Source of the DNA: Neisseria subflava
GTDB lineage: Bacteria; Pseudomonadota; Gammaproteobacteria; Burkholderiales; Neisseriaceae
Direction of reading: 5' to 3'
DNA length: 64,000 nucleotides
Assembly: GCF_005221305.1 (NCBI RefSeq)
Contig: NZ_CP039887.1
Coordinates: 744,001 to 808,000, forward strand
Positions 14,896 through 23,600 of the stretch are shown piece by piece. Under the pieces are notes generated by a model, which saw only the letters and a list, made by a program, of their open reading frames with translations, had not been told where the DNA came from and did not search any database. Within the stretch, counting starts at the first letter, position 1, and each line of letters opens with the position of its first letter. A program made the translations under genes and the position numbers.

Positions 14896-15348
14896 ATGCA
14901 AACCGAAGTCGAACTGAAAATCTTAAATCCGAAAATGGCCGCTTCCCTGCCTGCTTATGCAACGCCCGGTTCTGCCGGTTTGGACTTGCGTGCCTGCCTG
15001 GATGAAGCTGTTGTATTGCAGCCGGGCGATGTGTACCTTGTGCCGACCGGTTTGGCCGTGCATTTGGCCAACCCTGCATACGCCGCCGTTTTGTTGCCGC
15101 GTTCCGGCCTGGGTCATAAACACGGTATTGTTTTGGGTAACTTGGTCGGTTTGATTGACTCGGATTATCAAGGCGAATTGAAGGTTTCTTTGTGGAACCG
15201 TGGTAAAGAAGCGTTTACCATCGAGCCGATGGAGCGTATCGCGCAAATGGTGATTGTGCCGGTTATCCAAGCCGCGTTTAAAGTCGTGGACGAGTTTGCC
15301 GCCAGCGAGCGCGGTGAAGGCGGATTCGGCAGCACCGGCAAAGCCTGA
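14896..15348 (+). CDS. dut: deoxyuridine 5'-triphosphate nucleotidohydrolase (dUTPase)
   Basis: 150 residues of the trimeric dUTPase family. It hydrolyses dUTP to dUMP and pyrophosphate, keeping uracil out of DNA and feeding thymidylate synthesis. The five motifs are visible: TPGSAGLDL (23-31), RSGLGHKHG (69-77), GLIDSDYQGEL (85-95) with the catalytic Asp, the RIAQMV segment, and the glycine-rich RGEGGFGSTG (139-148) that closes over the triphosphate. ATG 14896 with GGAG upstream matches the family N-terminus; the longer frame starts inside the promoter. Confidence 0.95.
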   Translation: MQTEVELKILNPKMAASLPAYATPGSAGLDLRACLDEAVVLQPGDVYLVPTGLAVHLANPAYAAVLLPRSGLGHKHGIVLGNLVGLIDSDYQGELKVSLWNRGKEAFTIEPMERIAQMVIVPVIQAAFKVVDEFAASERGEGGFGSTGKA

Positions 15349-15355
15349 TGATTTG

Positions 15356-15426
15356 AAAGGCCGTCTGTAAGAGGATAAATTGAAATATTCGATTTCGGTT
15401 TGCCGCGGTTCAGACGGCCTTTTTGT
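15356..15426 (+). terminator. widely spaced DUS pair after dut
   Basis: AGGCCGTCTG and CAGACGGCCT are 45 nt apart, followed by TTTTTG. It is a long-loop version of the usual terminator. Confidence 0.55.
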
Positions 15427-15534
15427 TGAGACAACCTTTGCATAATTACACACAAGATTGCATTTTTATATCTTGCCTGCATGGCCGACGCACCCAATAA
15501 TACAGGCCGTCTGAAACCTTTACGGAGCGTTGTT

Positions 15535-15861
15535 ATGTCCCGCCCCTCACTTTTTCTGCCTTTATTTTTGATTATCTTTGGCGCGATTTGGTTTTTACGC
15601 GCTACGGATATTTTGCCTGCGACATCGACAATGATTGCCGGCGCATTAATTATTTTGGGCATTGCCGTGTTGATTATGGACGGCATCAACAAACAGTCCA
15701 TCGTTTCCGGGCCGATGCTGGTTTATATCGGTACAGCCATTTATCTGCACATGAGCTACTGGATTTACCTCTCGCCGCTGTTGGCCATCGGCATGGTCGT
15801 GTTGGGTTGCCTGCTGTTGCTCTCGCGCAGCGATATGATTCCTGAGAAACACACAAAATAG
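15535..15861 (+). CDS. small integral membrane protein, function unknown
   Basis: 108 residues with four hydrophobic segments and short polar ends; the layout resembles the small LiaF-like transmembrane domain, but I cannot assign it firmly. I chose ATG 15535 because TACGGAGCG stands before it. The longer frame from 15481 would translate a complete AG-DUS (15503-15514) and is unlikely. It lies between dut and guaA with DUS elements on both sides, so it is its own unit. Confidence 0.65.
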   Translation: MSRPSLFLPLFLIIFGAIWFLRATDILPATSTMIAGALIILGIAVLIMDGINKQSIVSGPMLVYIGTAIYLHMSYWIYLSPLLAIGMVVLGCLLLLSRSDMIPEKHTK

Positions 15862-15891
15862 AAAGATGAGAGATTTGGGTTTTGCCCTATA

Positions 15892-15940
15892 AAGGCCGTC
15901 TGAACAATGGTATAATCCGCCGTTTCAGACGGCCTTTTTT
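15892..15940 (+). terminator. DUS pair with the guaA -10 in its loop
   Basis: AGGCCGTCTGAA (15893-15904) and a TTTCAGACGGCC arm followed by T6. The loop contains TATAAT at 15911-15916, which can serve as the -10 of guaA, so terminator and promoter share one element. Confidence 0.6.
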
Positions 15941-16009
15941 ATTGTGGTTTAAATTTGAAATTTACCCTCCCGGCCGCGCCGTTTTCTTACATTTTGCAAA
16001 GTTTCCGCC

Positions 16010-17575
16010 ATGACCCAAGACAAAATCCTCATCCTCGACTTCGGTTCGCAAGTTACCCAGCTTATCGCCCGCCGCGTGCGTGAAGCTCATGTCTACTGCG
16101 AGCTGCATTCTTTCGATATGCCTTTGGAAGAAATCAAAGCTTTCAATCCGAAAGGCATCATCCTCTCCGGCGGCCCTAATTCCGTTTACGAATCCGATTA
16201 TCAAGCCGATACCGGTATTTTTGATTTGGGCATTCCGGTTTTGGGCATTTGCTACGGCATGCAATTTATGGCGCACCACTTGGGCGGCGAAGTTAGCCCG
16301 GGCAACCAACGCGAATTCGGTTATGCGCAAGTGAAAACCATCGATAGCGAGCTGACACGCGGCATTCAAGATGATGCGCCTAATACGCTCGACGTATGGA
16401 TGAGCCATGGCGATAAAGTGTCCAAGCTGCCTACCGGCTTCTCTGTCATCGGCGACACCCCGTCATGTCCGATTGCGATGATGGAAAACGCTGAGAAACA
16501 ATTCTACGGCATCCAATTCCACCCTGAAGTGACCCACACCAAACAAGGTCGCGCGCTGTTGAACCGCTTTGTCTTGGATATTTGCGGCGCACAACCAAGC
16601 TGGACCATGCCGAACTACATCGAAGAAGCCGTTGCCAAAATCCGCGAACAAGTCGGCAGCGACGAAGTGATTTTAGGTTTGTCCGGCGGCGTGGACTCTT
16701 CCGTAGCGGCCGCACTGATTCACCGCGCCATCGGCGACCAACTGACCTGCGTGTTTGTTGACCACGGTTTGTTGCGTTTGAATGAAGGCAAAATGGTGAT
16801 GGATATGTTTGCCCGCAACTTGGGCGTACGCGTGATTCACGTTGATGCCGAAGAGCAGTTTTTGGCGAAACTTGCCGGCGTGACCGATCCGGAGAAAAAA
16901 CGCAAAATCATCGGTGCAGAATTTATCGAAGTCTTTGACGCTGAAGAGAAAAAACTTACTAACGCCAAATGGTTGGCGCAAGGTACGATTTACCCTGACG
17001 TAATCGAATCTGCAGGCGCAAAAACCAAAAAAGCCCACGCCATCAAATCGCACCACAACGTCGGCGGCCTGCCTGAAAACATGAAGCTCAAGCTGCTTGA
17101 GCCTTTGCGTGACTTGTTCAAAGACGAAGTGCGCGAACTGGGCGTTGCTTTGGGCTTGCCGCGCGAAATGGTGTACCGTCATCCGTTCCCGGGCCCGGGT
17201 TTGGGCGTGCGTATCTTGGGCGAAGTGAAAAAAGAATACGCCGACTTGCTCCGTCAGGCAGACGATATTTTCATCCAAGAATTGCGCAATACTACCGATG
17301 AAAACGGCACGTCTTGGTATGACCTGACCAGCCAAGCATTTGCCGTATTCCTGCCTGTGAAATCCGTCGGCGTAATGGGCGACGGCCGTACTTACGATTA
17401 CGTCGTTGCCTTGCGTGCCGTGATTACCAGCGACTTTATGACTGCGCACTGGGCTGAGCTGCCATACTCGCTGCTTGGCCGCGTGTCCAACCGCATCATC
17501 AACGAAGTCAAAGGCATCAACCGCGTGGTTTACGATGTCAGCGGCAAACCGCCTGCCACGATTGAGTGGGAATAA
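16010..17575 (+). CDS. guaA: GMP synthase (glutamine-hydrolysing)
   Basis: 521 residues. It aminates XMP to GMP using glutamine and ATP, the last step of guanine nucleotide synthesis. The N-terminal class I amidotransferase has Cys81 in GICYGMQ and His171/Glu173 in FHPEV. The ATP pyrophosphatase domain has the P-loop SGGVDS at 225-230, and the C-terminal dimerisation domain ends PPATIEWE as in the whole family. It is flanked by DUS elements and appears to be a single-gene unit. With purL nearby, it is part of the purine pathway. Confidence 0.97.
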   Translation: MTQDKILILDFGSQVTQLIARRVREAHVYCELHSFDMPLEEIKAFNPKGIILSGGPNSVYESDYQADTGIFDLGIPVLGICYGMQFMAHHLGGEVSPGNQREFGYAQVKTIDSELTRGIQDDAPNTLDVWMSHGDKVSKLPTGFSVIGDTPSCPIAMMENAEKQFYGIQFHPEVTHTKQGRALLNRFVLDICGAQPSWTMPNYIEEAVAKIREQVGSDEVILGLSGGVDSSVAAALIHRAIGDQLTCVFVDHGLLRLNEGKMVMDMFARNLGVRVIHVDAEEQFLAKLAGVTDPEKKRKIIGAEFIEVFDAEEKKLTNAKWLAQGTIYPDVIESAGAKTKKAHAIKSHHNVGGLPENMKLKLLEPLRDLFKDEVRELGVALGLPREMVYRHPFPGPGLGVRILGEVKKEYADLLRQADDIFIQELRNTTDENGTSWYDLTSQAFAVFLPVKSVGVMGDGRTYDYVVALRAVITSDFMTAHWAELPYSLLGRVSNRIINEVKGINRVVYDVSGKPPATIEWE

Positions 17576-17587
17576 TCCCTGAATAAT

Positions 17588-17626
17588 AAAGGCCGTCTGA
17601 ACAGATATTGTTCAGACGGCCTTATT
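17588..17626 (+). terminator. paired AG-DUS terminator after guaA
   Basis: AAGGCCGTCTGAACA and TGTTCAGACGGCCTT form a perfect 15-bp stem. Confidence 0.8.
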
Positions 17627-17645
17627 CTTTAGGAACCAAGCCCAA

Positions 17646-18395
17646 TTAAAATTGATTTTTCAATTCACGCAGGGCAGCGAAGACTTCGAGTTCGCTGTTT
17701 AATTTTCGTCCGCTCAATTCTTCGGCGCGTGCCTGAACTTGAGGTAGGTGTACTCGGAAAAACGGATTGACTTTGCGTTCGTGCACCAGGCTGACAGGCA
17801 GTGTCGGCGTGTGTTCGGCTGCGGCCAAGGCCGTCTGAATGTCGGCATTGTCCGGCTCGATATGCTGGGCAAAGCGCAGATTGGAGGCTGTATATTCGTG
17901 CGCCGGATAAAACAGCGTTTCCTCGGGCAGCTGGTTGAATCGGTGGAAGCTGTCGTAAAGCTGCTCGATTGTGCCGGTAAATACGCGGCCGCAACCGGCG
18001 GAGAACAAGGTATCGCCGCAGAAAACATGCAGGCCGTCTGAATTTTCCAGCAGATAGCTGATGTGGCGGTCGGTATGGCCGGGGGTTGCCCAAACGGTAA
18101 CCAAGCCTTCGCCAAACGGGAACTGCGTACCTGCGGTGACGGTATGCGTCGCTACGTCGATGTCGCTTTCGCCATAGATTGGGGATTCCAAAAAGCCGTG
18201 GAATAGGCTTTTTGCGCCGCCGGTATGGTCGGGGTGCGGATGGGTAATCCATGTTTGCGCCAGCATCAGGCGGTTGTGGACGAGGAATTTCAAAACGGGC
18301 GTGGCATCGGACGGATCGACGCAGGCGGCATGGTTGCCTTCTTGAATCATCCAGATGTAGTTGTCGTTTAGGGCTTGGATTGGCGTGATTTTCAT
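17646..18395 (-). CDS. gloB: hydroxyacylglutathione hydrolase (glyoxalase II)
   Basis: 249-residue metallo-beta-lactamase-fold enzyme that releases lactate and glutathione from S-lactoylglutathione, the second step of methylglyoxal detoxification. Metal ligands are visible in THPHPDH (51-57), in TPGHTDRH (His107), in CGDTL (Asp128) and in the YPAHEYT segment. It depends on glutathione, made by gshA elsewhere in the window (38801). A DUS sits inside the coding region twice. The start has AAAGAAAG upstream. Confidence 0.93.
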   Translation of the reverse strand: MKITPIQALNDNYIWMIQEGNHAACVDPSDATPVLKFLVHNRLMLAQTWITHPHPDHTGGAKSLFHGFLESPIYGESDIDVATHTVTAGTQFPFGEGLVTVWATPGHTDRHISYLLENSDGLHVFCGDTLFSAGCGRVFTGTIEQLYDSFHRFNQLPEETLFYPAHEYTASNLRFAQHIEPDNADIQTALAAAEHTPTLPVSLVHERKVNPFFRVHLPQVQARAEELSGRKLNSELEVFAALRELKNQF

Positions 18396-18418
18396 ATGCT
18401 TTCTTTTGGTTTGGGGTT

Positions 18419-19504
18419 TCAGACGGCCTCTAGATAATCTTTGATATTCGGGCTTTGGCCGAACACGGCTTCATGGGCTTGATGGATGCACAGTCGGTTG
18501 AACAGCAATCTTTGGGTTTGATTGCCGTCGATAATCCGCACTTGGCCTTGCAGTTTGGGCGCGTCGTGATGAAAGGTATTTTTAAACGCGTGCCAACGGT
18601 CGGTTTGCAGATGGACGATGGCAAACATATCGTGCGAGATATTAACGCCGACGCTGAATAGTTTGGCCGAGGCTTGCAGGCAGAAACTGCTGTCGCCAAA
18701 CAGGCACAGCCCCGTGTTTTCCGGATAGCGGAACAATTCGATTTTCACGGCTTCGGGTTCGGCAAAGATATTACAAAACAACCGTTCAAACAACGACGGC
18801 TGCGCCACGCCTTCGCTCAACATACCGTAAAGCCCGCCCAGCCAATCGACATAGCCGAGAAAAGAAAAACGGTAGTCCTGCATAATGGTCTCGATGCGCT
18901 TGGGGTCGCGTTTGCTGATCAAGCGGACAAATTCAAAACCGACTTCCGGCAGCCGCGCCCGAAGTGTTTGGTGCAGGCGGTGGGCAAACAGGTTTTTATG
19001 GTTGTGCGGATTGCGCAGAATGCCGAGGAATTTCAGCCGCAATATCCGCCACAAGGTATCCGGTACTTTGACGGTATCGGCATTTGCCGTAGGTGTTTTC
19101 AGACGGCCTGCAGGTAAGGTGCGCAGATGATTGCAGGCCTCTTCGTAGCCGCTTTCATGACGGTTGAACCAGCTTTCCAGATTATATTGGTTGGCGGTGT
19201 CTTCGACAAAGGTCAGCGTATAGAGGTTTTTCGCCGCCAAGTTTCCGATGATGTTGACGCTTATCGCTTCGCTGCGGTTTTGTTCTTTGCCGAGGGCTTT
19301 TTCGCCAGTATGGAACATTGACAAGGGCAGGCGGTAAACGTTTTGGTTTTGCGGGCTGACCTGCGGATTATGCGCATGTTGCCGCTGCTCGGTTTGGGCG
19401 ATGAAGTGGTGTTCCTTCGTCGGATTCGCGGTCAATAGGGCGTAAGGCTTTTCGCCACATTCGGGAAATTCGCAATCGCTGAGGATAAAGGCTTGTCGAG
19501 TCAT
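18419..19504 (-). CDS. hypothetical protein, possibly DUF4238-like
   Basis: 361 residues, soluble, no signal peptide. The N-terminal half has the order of motifs seen in DUF4238 proteins (HHFIAQ, NVYRLPL, IIGNLAAKNLYTL, NLESWFNRHESGYEEA), but I cannot confirm that family by eye. A pair of Cys near the N-terminus (DCEFPECGE) may bind metal. The last four codons GAG-GCC-GTC-TGA are exactly an AG-DUS, so the uptake sequence provides the C-terminal Glu-Ala-Val and the stop. Another DUS lies inside the gene. Function unknown. Confidence 0.7.
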   Translation of the reverse strand: MTRQAFILSDCEFPECGEKPYALLTANPTKEHHFIAQTEQRQHAHNPQVSPQNQNVYRLPLSMFHTGEKALGKEQNRSEAISVNIIGNLAAKNLYTLTFVEDTANQYNLESWFNRHESGYEEACNHLRTLPAGRLKTPTANADTVKVPDTLWRILRLKFLGILRNPHNHKNLFAHRLHQTLRARLPEVGFEFVRLISKRDPKRIETIMQDYRFSFLGYVDWLGGLYGMLSEGVAQPSLFERLFCNIFAEPEAVKIELFRYPENTGLCLFGDSSFCLQASAKLFSVGVNISHDMFAIVHLQTDRWHAFKNTFHHDAPKLQGQVRIIDGNQTQRLLFNRLCIHQAHEAVFGQSPNIKDYLEAV

Positions 19505-19607
19505 AATGTCGGGAAAGGCCGTCTGAATATGTCGATTATAGTTTAAAAGTGGGAATTATACAGAATGACGGCGACGGGTTTGGTCTTTATACTCAAAAGG
19601 ACGCAAA

Positions 19608-19663
19608 AAGGTCGTCTGAAAACGGATATAGCGAGGTTCGCTAAATCGTTTTCAGACGACCTT
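19608..19663. terminator. paired mucosa-type DUS hairpin after the HNH gene
   Basis: AAGGTCGTCTGAAAACG pairs perfectly with CGTTTTCAGACGACCTT (17 bp). The inner loop carries a second small GCGAGGTTCGC stem. Confidence 0.8.
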
Positions 19664-19688
19664 AAATCAACGGACTGTTCAACACTAT

Positions 19689-20495
19689 CTATTCTTCTTT
19701 TTGGAAGACATGGTTGCGGTGATACTCGAAATATTTTTCGCTTTCAGGTTCGATTTTTAATTGCATATCGGGAAAAATCCCAAGCCGCTTTTGATTTCCC
19801 GGATCGATTTTCGGACTGATTTTTATCGTACCGTCGGTCTCAAACGTAATCAGTCCGCTATCGAATAATGCGTCAATATTGGGTGCGAGCATCAGACCAT
19901 TGAAGGGATCTAACCTCTCTTCATTATTGCACTTGCTCCAAGGTTTAATATGGCTGGCAATGAGTAAAGACTGAACATCTAGACCTGTTAGCGGGCAGTT
20001 CAGATACAGTTCGAGTAGTTTTTTCCGGAATCTGCCTTGCCCTTGACGGGCTTTTATCAAAGTCTCAATTTCGGTTCGCTTTTCTGGATTGGTTTCGGAT
20101 GCTAAACGTTTTTCGAGTTTGTATATATCAGATTTTAAGGATAAGGCAGAAGCTGCCTGAAAATTTTGTATTCCTGTGAGCTGTTCTACCGGTAACCCTT
20201 TATCCTTACAGGTTTTGCATGGATTTAGTCCTTTTTGGTATTCAATCCAGCTCCATTGTTCAAGTTCTTCAATGGAGTTTGAGCAAACTTTGAAATATTT
20301 TTCAGTTGTACTTTCTCCCGGTCTATCATTTAGGTGGTGACAATTAGCAAAATGTATTCTGGGATGACTCTTATGAATATTAGAAGGGTTTTTACGCCTA
20401 TGTATATTTAATACAAATCCATTTGGGTTTTCATCAATCCATTTAATATAGTCATCATCATCCGGCATATCTTTAAAAATTTTTATATCAGACAT
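19689..20495 (-). CDS. HNH nuclease domain protein, restriction-like
   Basis: 268 residues from ATG 20495, chosen because GGAGAA stands six bases upstream; the longer TTG/ATG starts at 20546 and 20519 lack this. The N-terminal part (NPNGFVLNIHRR, followed by a His/Cys-rich stretch and NPCKTCKD) resembles the recognition domain seen in solitary McrA/HNH restriction-type enzymes. The C-terminal part is an HNH_2-like module: CPLTGLD, LLIASHIKPWSKC, then DPFNGLMLAPNIDALFDSG. It could cut foreign or modified DNA (inference). No methylase lies beside it. Mucosa-type DUS pairs bracket the gene, and its AT-rich N-terminal half differs from the flanks. Confidence 0.75.
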   Translation of the reverse strand: MSDIKIFKDMPDDDDYIKWIDENPNGFVLNIHRRKNPSNIHKSHPRIHFANCHHLNDRPGESTTEKYFKVCSNSIEELEQWSWIEYQKGLNPCKTCKDKGLPVEQLTGIQNFQAASALSLKSDIYKLEKRLASETNPEKRTEIETLIKARQGQGRFRKKLLELYLNCPLTGLDVQSLLIASHIKPWSKCNNEERLDPFNGLMLAPNIDALFDSGLITFETDGTIKISPKIDPGNQKRLGIFPDMQLKIEPESEKYFEYHRNHVFQKEE

Positions 20496-20544
20496 AAGTT
20501 TCTCCAAATTGTTTTCCATAATGTCTATGAAGTTGTTTATTTTC

Positions 20545-20593
20545 AAAAAGGTCGTCTGAAAATCTTAATTTGAGGTTTTCAGACGACCTTTTC
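20545..20593 (-). terminator. paired mucosa-type DUS hairpin after purL
   Basis: AAAAAGGTCGTCTGAAAA faces TTTTCAGACGACCTTTT; bidirectional, between the purL stop and the HNH gene start. Confidence 0.75.
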
Positions 20594-20620
20594 TTGCCGA
20601 TCAGTCAATCAGGGCACGAT

Positions 20621-23600
20621 TTAGCCCAAAGCTTTCCTTGCCCCTGCAAACAAACGGTACCAGCCGGAGAGTTCCGTCCAGTCTTCCGGTTTCCAGCTCA
20701 TTTGTGCGGCGCGGTACACGCGTTCGGGGTGGGGCATCATGATGGTGACGCGGCCGTCGGCGTTGGTAACGCCGGCGATGCCTTGCGGCGAGCCGTTGGG
20801 GTTGAGCGGGTAGGTTTGGGTAACCTGGTTTTGTCCGTCGACGTATTGCAGTGCGATGCCGAGGTCGTCTGAAATGTTGCCGCCGTGCAGCGCGAAGTCG
20901 GCACGGCCTTCGCCGTGGCTGACGACGACGGGCAGGCTGGAGCCTTGCATTTCGTTCAGAATCAGGGAGGCTGATTTGGGGACGTGAACCATGCTCAGGC
21001 GCGCTTCAAACTGTTCGCTCAAGTTGCGTTTGAATTTAGGCCATGTTTCTGCGCCCGGGATAATCTCGGCAAGGTTGCTGACCATTTGACAGCCGTTGCA
21101 CACGCCCAATGTCAGCGTGTTCGGATCGGCGAAGAAGGCGGCGAACTGGTCGCGTAAGGCGGGGTGGAACAGGATGGATTTCGCCCAGCCTTCGCCCGCG
21201 CCGAGTACGTCGCCGTAACTGAAGCCGCCGCACGCCGCCAGCATTTTGAAGTCGGCAAGGTGGACGCGGCCTGCCATCAGGTCGGACATATGCACGTCGT
21301 AGGCATCGAATCCGGCGCGGGTGAAGGCGGCTGCCATTTCGATTTGCCCGTTCACGCCCTGTTCGCGCAGGATGGCGATTTTGGGTTTCGCGCCGCTGTT
21401 GACGAAAGGCGCGGCGATGTCTTCGTTCACATCAAACTTCACGTCGGTAAACAATGCGCTGCGGTCGTTGTCGCCAATCAGGGCGAACTCGCTGTCGGCG
21501 CAGGCGGGGTTGTCGCGCAGGCGTTGGATGGCGTGGCTGGTTTCCTGCCATGCGCGTTGCAGGTCGGCGCGGTCTTGTTCCAACACGATGCCTGCCTGAT
21601 TGCGGATAACGATTTTTTCGTCAGAACCGATGGTGGCAACGGTATGCAAGGGCAGCGCTGCCGCTTTGAACAAGGCTTCTGCTGCCGCAACATCTTGTTT
21701 GGCAATTTGAATCACTGCGCCCAGTTCTTCATTGAACAATGCGCGGATGCTGGCTTCGTTGACGTCGGCTTGGTTGGCAACCAGTGAAGTCAAATCCACA
21801 TTCAAGCCGCACCGTGCCGCAAACGCCATTTCCACCAACGTTGCAAACAAGCCGCCGTCGCTGCGGTCGTGATACGCCAAGAGTTTGTCTTCGGCGACAA
21901 GCTGCTGAATCACGTTGTAAAACGCTTTCAGACGACCTGTATCGTCCAAATCGGGCGCGTCGCCGCTCATATTGTTGTACACCTGACCGAACGCCGAGCC
22001 GCCCATACGCGCTTTGCCGAAGCCCAAATCGACAAACAGCAATACGCTGTCTTCGACGTTTTTCAATTCGGGCGTAACGGTTTTGCGTACGTCTTGAGCT
22101 GGCGCGAACGCGGAGATAATCAGGCTCAACGGCGAGACGACGGATTTTTTCTCTTCGCCGTCCTGCCAAACGGTTTTCATCGACAGGCTGTCTTTACCTA
22201 CCGGAATGCTCAAATCCAATGCCTGACAGGCTTGGGAGACGGCTTCGACGGTGCGGTAGAGTTTTTCGTCTTCGCCCTCGTTGCCGCACGCCGCCATCCA
22301 GTTGGCGGAAAGTTTGATGTTGCCGATGTCGCCGATGTTGACCGCCGCGATGTTGGTGATAGCTTCGCCGACACACATTCTGCCTGAAGCAGGTGCGTCA
22401 AACAGGGCGATGGTCGGTTTTTCGCCCATAGACATCGCTTCGCCGCGATAGGTGTTGAAGCCCATCATGGTAACGGCGCAGTCGGCTACGGGCGTTTGGT
22501 ATTTGCCGACCATTTGGTCGCGGTGGGTCATGCCGCCGACGCTGCGGTCGCCGATGGTAATCAGGAAGTTTTTGGCGGCTACGGTGGGCAGGCGCAGAAC
22601 GCGGTAGGCGGCTTCGGTGATGTCGATATCGCCGGCGTTAAACGGTTTTTCAGACGACCTCACGGTTTTGTCGCTGCGTGTGGTTTTGGGCGGTTTGCCG
22701 AGCAAGACGTTCAGCGGCAAATCGACGGGATTGTTGGAGAACAAGTCGTCGCGTACTTTCAAATGGCCGTCGTCGGTCGCCGTGCCGACCACGGCAAACG
22801 GGCAGCGTTCGCGTTCGCAGATGGCGCGGAAGGTGTCCAAATCTTTTTCCAAAATCGACAACACATAACGCTCTTGCGATTCGTTGCACCAGATTTGCAG
22901 CGGGTTGAGACCGTGTTCTTCCAGCGGCACTTCGCGCAGCTTGAATACCGCGCCGCGTCCGGCATCGTTGACGAGTTCGGGGAAGGCGTTGGACAAGCCG
23001 CCCGCGCCAACGTCGTGGATGGAGATAATCGGGTTTTTGTCGCCGAGCTGCCAGCAGCGGTCGATCACTTCCTGCGCGCGGCGTTCGATTTCGGGGTTGC
23101 CGCGTTGTACGGAGTTGAAGTCTAAAGACGCGTCGTTTGTGCCGGTATCCATCGAAGAAGCCGCGCCGCCGCCCAAGCCGATAAGCATACCCGGGCCGCC
23201 CAGTTGGATCAGCAACGCGCCTTCGGGGATTTCGTCTTTATGCGTCTGCTGCGCCTGAATACTGCCCAGACCGCCCGCAATCATAATCGGTTTGTGGTAG
23301 CCGCGAACCTGACCGTCAAACTTTTCTTCAAAAGTGCGGAAGTAGCCCAAGAGGTTCGGACGGCCGAATTCGTTGTTGAACGCCGCGCCGCCGATGGGGC
23401 CTTCAATCATGATGTCTAAAGGGGAAGCAATATGGCCGGGTTTGCCGTAGGCTTGTTCCCAAGGCTGTTCCAAGCCCGGAATATTCAGGTTGGAGACGGT
23501 AAAGCCGGTCAAGCCCGCTTTCGGACGCGAACCTTTGCCCGTTGCACCTTCGTCGCGGATTTCGCCGCCCGCGCCTGTTGCCGCGCCCGCAAACGGCGCG

